Source of the DNA: Kingdonia uniflora
Taxonomy: Eukaryota; Streptophyta; Magnoliopsida; Ranunculales; Circaeasteraceae
Direction of reading: 5' to 3'
NCBI GenBank assembly: GCA_014058105.1
Contig: JACGCM010002198.1
Span: forward strand, 1,191,001-1,255,000
DNA: 64,000 nucleotides
Below the pieces are notes generated by a model. The model searched no databases, had not been told where the DNA came from, and saw only the letters and a program-made list of their open reading frames with translations. The position numbers and the translations under genes are program-made. Within the stretch, counting starts at the first letter, position 1. Each line of letters starts with the position of its first letter. Positions 60,995-64,000 of this stretch are shown piece after piece.

Positions 60995-61581
60995 TGTTGG
61001 GTATGAACTCGAATTGAAGAGATTGTCAAAGTTGGGAAATTTTTGAAGTTGTTTGAACAAGGTTAATTGTTGTTCGAACGAACTCATGTACTCCCTGGAA
61101 TTTTGGCCCAAAAGTTAATCTCGTTCGAACGAGATTGGATGTCGTTCGAACGAGATGTTTTGTTTCTAGGGTTGGGGACCAACTATCGCAAAGTCGTTTG
61201 AACGAGCTTCGCGTAGGTTTACCTTAGATGTTAGAGTTATGCCTCGAGATCTGTACTACTTGTATTTTTGGTCCTCTAGTATATAAAGAGGACTTATGTT
61301 ATTTTGTTTATCCATCTTTTGGTTAGTTTAACCTTAGAGAGGCTAGGGTTTGAGAGACTCCATTAAAGATTGAGAAGCTTGAGAGATCATTGTAACCTGT
61401 TTGATATCATAGTGAATTGTTCGTGGGGAGTGGTTTTTCATCCGCAAGGGTTTTCCACTTCCCTCCTCCGGGTAAATTCCTTGTGTTCTTTATTGTCTTT
61501 GTTTGATTTACTTCTTGTGTTGGCAATTTCTGGATTTCGTTCTTCGTAGGGAAGAGAGAGTAGCTACCTCAATTCTTAACA
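60995..61581 (+). repeat. 3' LTR of the copia element
   Basis: 587 bp. Compared with the 5' LTR it lacks one palindrome unit at the 56585-56604 position, so it goes straight from TCGTTTGAACGAGCTT to CGCGTAGG. It also has altered first and second palindromes (61070 TTGTTCGAACGA). Exact copies remain at 61121 and 61142. Confidence 0.93.
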
Positions 61582-61586
61582 GTTAT

Positions 61587-62912
61587 AGTATGGAAGATTG
61601 GTGGTTGGATTAATGGAGTTTAATGTTGATCTCCTTGTTAACTCTGCTGCCATTGTGGAGTAAAAAGAAAGTCTCTCATTTTTTTTATCTTTGCTAACAT
61701 GACATGCACTACTATGATTGGTTACTATTTGTTGTGCGACATATCTTCTGCTTTTTCTCTGGACATAGTCTAGTTGCTTTATCGATTCCTCAGTTGTTGA
61801 CGAAGCAGGTTATTTCTCAATTTCTATGTATTATTAGCAGACAACAAATATGATCCCCTCACCCACGAGAAATTAACATTTGTATGTCTAGCCGGGAGAA
61901 AATAGCTCATGAGACTACATTGATCACGTTTCACACTATCATCTAATATAGACGTAGATTGTAATTATAAACAAGAAGAGAAATGTTAAATTGTTAAAAG
62001 TTTCTCCTTTTTTACGAATTTGGAGTAAGCGAATTAAAGTTGAGCTAGGAAGCTTTCCTTCACATTGTAAATAACATAAAACAGGCTGCTATGGTTATCT
62101 GAAAATCAGCACCATATTGAGAATTTTCTTTGAAATACTCATCAAATTATCCTTAACTGGAGACATTGAAGAACTGAAACTCTTTATTTTGCTACACAGA
62201 GTGTTACCGGTTCATAATACATCACCAGTTGTCGGAGTAATTCCCTACGCACGTTGAAAAACTGGAAATATGCATTTCATCTTAAACACGATTACCACCG
62301 AAACTTAGTAAAACTTTAGATTTTGTCCACCTGATTTGTAAGGCCGAAAGAACATTTTGGCACAAATCAACTAGTAGCCACTTAAGCCTTGCAAATTTTT
62401 TACGAATACCAAGCCCTTCATACTTTCTCTGTCAATCCACTAGAATATATTTGATCAGAGCGCGGCTTAAAGCGACACTATTCTATTTAGACCTCCAAGT
62501 TTTAACCCTTCATAAAAAGAGTCATCAATGTATAGTACACCACCTTAAATGGCCTTCTAAATGAAGAGATTTTGGAGGATCAACTACTTACTCTCACTAA
62601 ACCGTTGAAAGCTCTAACTTCTCCGACTCTTCCATTAGGGAAAGTTTCAGCAATGAATGTTGTCAACATTTTTGTCTCTATCATTTCCTCCTCTATGTTT
62701 ACCTGCATCTTCCTGATTTTGTTCGATAGCCCCCAACTTCAGTGATAAAATTTCCCATCTGCTTATCATCTCAGCTTTCTTTTCCATCATGGGGTTTGCT
62801 GAAACCGTTGATAATCTAACCGAACATTTGAAGTCATCTAAGAATGATTTCTTCTTCAAAGGCGTTGAAACATTGGGTATGAAAGATCTACTGAAAATAT
62901 TTGTGTGGGTAG
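61587..62912. other. Gene-poor stretch
   Basis: AT-rich. A 70-codon minus-strand open frame (62859-62647) has no recognisable domain. No RNA gene seen. Confidence 0.4.
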
Positions 62913-63512
62913 TGTAATGGCCTAATTCCGTAGCTCGAAATGGCTCGAAATTAGCTCTTACACCAAATGTACATGTGACAAAAACTAATGTAAAACATGA
63001 AATGATACATGTGATTTAGCGTGCAAAACCTTTAAATAAGTAAAAAATCATGACCTCGAGTTGAGGGTTTTAGTAGCAGTAACTTTTATTGTTTGAGGCC
63101 GATATCTTATTACAAGTGATCTCTCGAACTAGAAATACTTGATCTTGTGGATAAGAAATTTTGTGGTGTTCAAAATCTAGAAATTCCTATTTTAAGAGTC
63201 TAGAAAATTTGATTTTTTTTGTCCCTGTCTCTTTTGGAACTTTTTCTTTATATAGACCGTACCCGCGGCTCGTTATCGTGTTGAAGCACGTTCTTCAAAT
63301 AATGAGGTAAGGGGTAGTTAAATGTGTAACTGTTTAGTTCGTGGGAGACAGGTGTTTTTGGCTTGTTCATATTCTTTTGTTGTGCTCGATCCACATTCTT
63401 TATCAATTCGTGGTCTGGGTGGTAATGCTGACTTTTTATGTCACGTATGAAATACGTGAGTCAAATATAGAGGTAGTTCAAATTGGATTAGGTCGAGGGA
63501 TAGGTCCCTACA
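62913..63512 (-). repeat. Third LTR of the Tat-derived family, left end of an element leaving the window
   Basis: 600 bp, starting TGTAATGGCC and ending CCCTACA, with a minus-strand TATA (CTATATAAAG) at 63246-63255. ATTTAGCGTG and ATCATGACCTCGAG match the other two LTRs. It is followed by the conserved tract ATTGCCCCCTCG (63513-63524), so this is a 3' LTR in minus polarity. Confidence 0.75.
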
Positions 63513-63849
63513 ATTGCCCCCTCGTAACTGAAGGCACGAGTGACTTTGGTTGGGAAATAACCTGTGGATTGTGGTGTTGAAAGTTGAAAAAAAATGTTGT
63601 ATTAATGGTGATTTGATTGGTTGGGTACTCGGTATTTTTATGGAGGGATGTATCTGGCATTTATGAGGATGGAAAGGATTAATGTATGTGACGTTTGGGG
63701 TTCCGAGAGTTGCTCTGCTTTGAATGATGACTGCTTTGGAAACGTACCTGCATATTTAATGAGTTTGATATAAATAGTACCTATACTGGAGTTTGGCAAA
63801 GTACGTTGTGGTTGTAATATTCTCTGTTACTCCTGAGTGATAATAGTGA

Positions 63850-64000
63850 AGACCAGGTAAATGGTGTATGAAAAGAGAGTCTATACCAAATTGCAGAAGT
63901 TAAAGTTGAGATACTTCGGGGATTAATCGGTGGAGCTGCCCACCTCAATTCCTGTACTACCGACGTATTACGGTATGTCGGAAGACGAAGCGGCTGAAGC
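63850..64000 (+). pseudogene. Small plus-strand ORF next to the third LTR, partial
   Basis: Homologue of 39139-39321. The frame reads VYEKRVYTKLQKLKLRYFGD, a stop, then ELPTSIPVLPTYYGMSEDEA and continues past the window end. It is more diverged at DNA level than at the peptide pattern, hinting at past coding constraint. Confidence 0.45.

Larger units (their letters stand above)
56375..61581 (+). mobile_element. Ty1/copia retrotransposon (Tork/Tnt1-like), complete but inactivated
   Basis: LTRs at 56375-56980 and 60995-61581 begin TGTTGGGTATGAAC and end TCAACA or TTAACA. Target duplication GTTAT is at 56370-56374 and 61582-61586. The primer site TGGTATCAGAGC is at 56983-56994 and the purine tract AAGTGGGAGAT lies before 60995. 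A single gag-pol frame (57024 to about 60190, then shifted to 60921) carries protease, integrase, RT and RNase H in copia order. It contains ten premature stops and one frameshift. The LTRs differ mainly by scattered substitutions and a gap of about 20 bp, so insertion is moderately recent. Confidence 0.93.

Overview
This window looks like nuclear DNA of a flowering plant, probably a eudicot. It is AT-rich and intron-rich, and most of it is nested and decayed retrotransposons. One clearly intact host gene is visible: a plasma-membrane P-type proton pump of the AHA/PMA family on the minus strand (48626-53379, 14 exons, 958 residues predicted). Everything else recognisable is a mobile element, a fragment of one, or a gene remnant. 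The species cannot be named from the sequence alone.

Layout. 1-14410: a minus-strand Ty3-type element of the Tat kind. Gag, protease, RT, two RNase H regions and integrase run from about 14280 down to 9531. A decayed minus-strand LINE (about 4205-9530) sits after the integrase, followed by a plus-strand (antisense) coiled-coil gene with its own TATA box and intron (178-4020). 14411-20188: a plus-strand Tekay/Del-like element with a 4.4 kb 3' LTR, a truncated 5' LTR and only 972 bp between them. 20189-25210: remains of a plus-strand Athila-like element. 25211-32658: gene-poor DNA with a 320 bp direct duplication that brackets a roughly 460 bp tandem duplication. 32659-35960: the broken front half of a PDR/ABCG transporter gene.

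38167-44974: a complete non-autonomous LTR element with the 5 bp target duplication GTTAG. TATA boxes, polypurine tract and primer-binding site all show minus polarity, but its only large genes read on the plus strand. Those genes match the antisense gene at 178-4020, so the Tat element at the left edge looks like the autonomous relative and this element like its gag-pol-less derivative. A third LTR of the family starts at 62913 and runs into the window end. 44975-48625: fragments, including a plant-transposon-protein remnant, part of a hAT-like MITE and a foldback.

48626-53379: the proton pump, closest in remembered signature to the pollen-type subgroup (AHA6/8/9-like), with a leader that carries a telo-box and a four-codon uORF. 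54968-55387: a full MITE. 56375-61581: a complete Ty1/copia element with target duplication GTTAT. Its gag-pol frame is closed by ten stop codons, all explicable as C-to-T or G-to-A changes.

The two signals most worth following are the antisense gene conserved between an autonomous-type and a non-autonomous LTR element, and arrays of the 12 bp palindrome TCGTTCGAACGA placed upstream of the TATA box in the LTRs of two unrelated families (the Ty3 element at 15743 and the Ty1 element at 56375).
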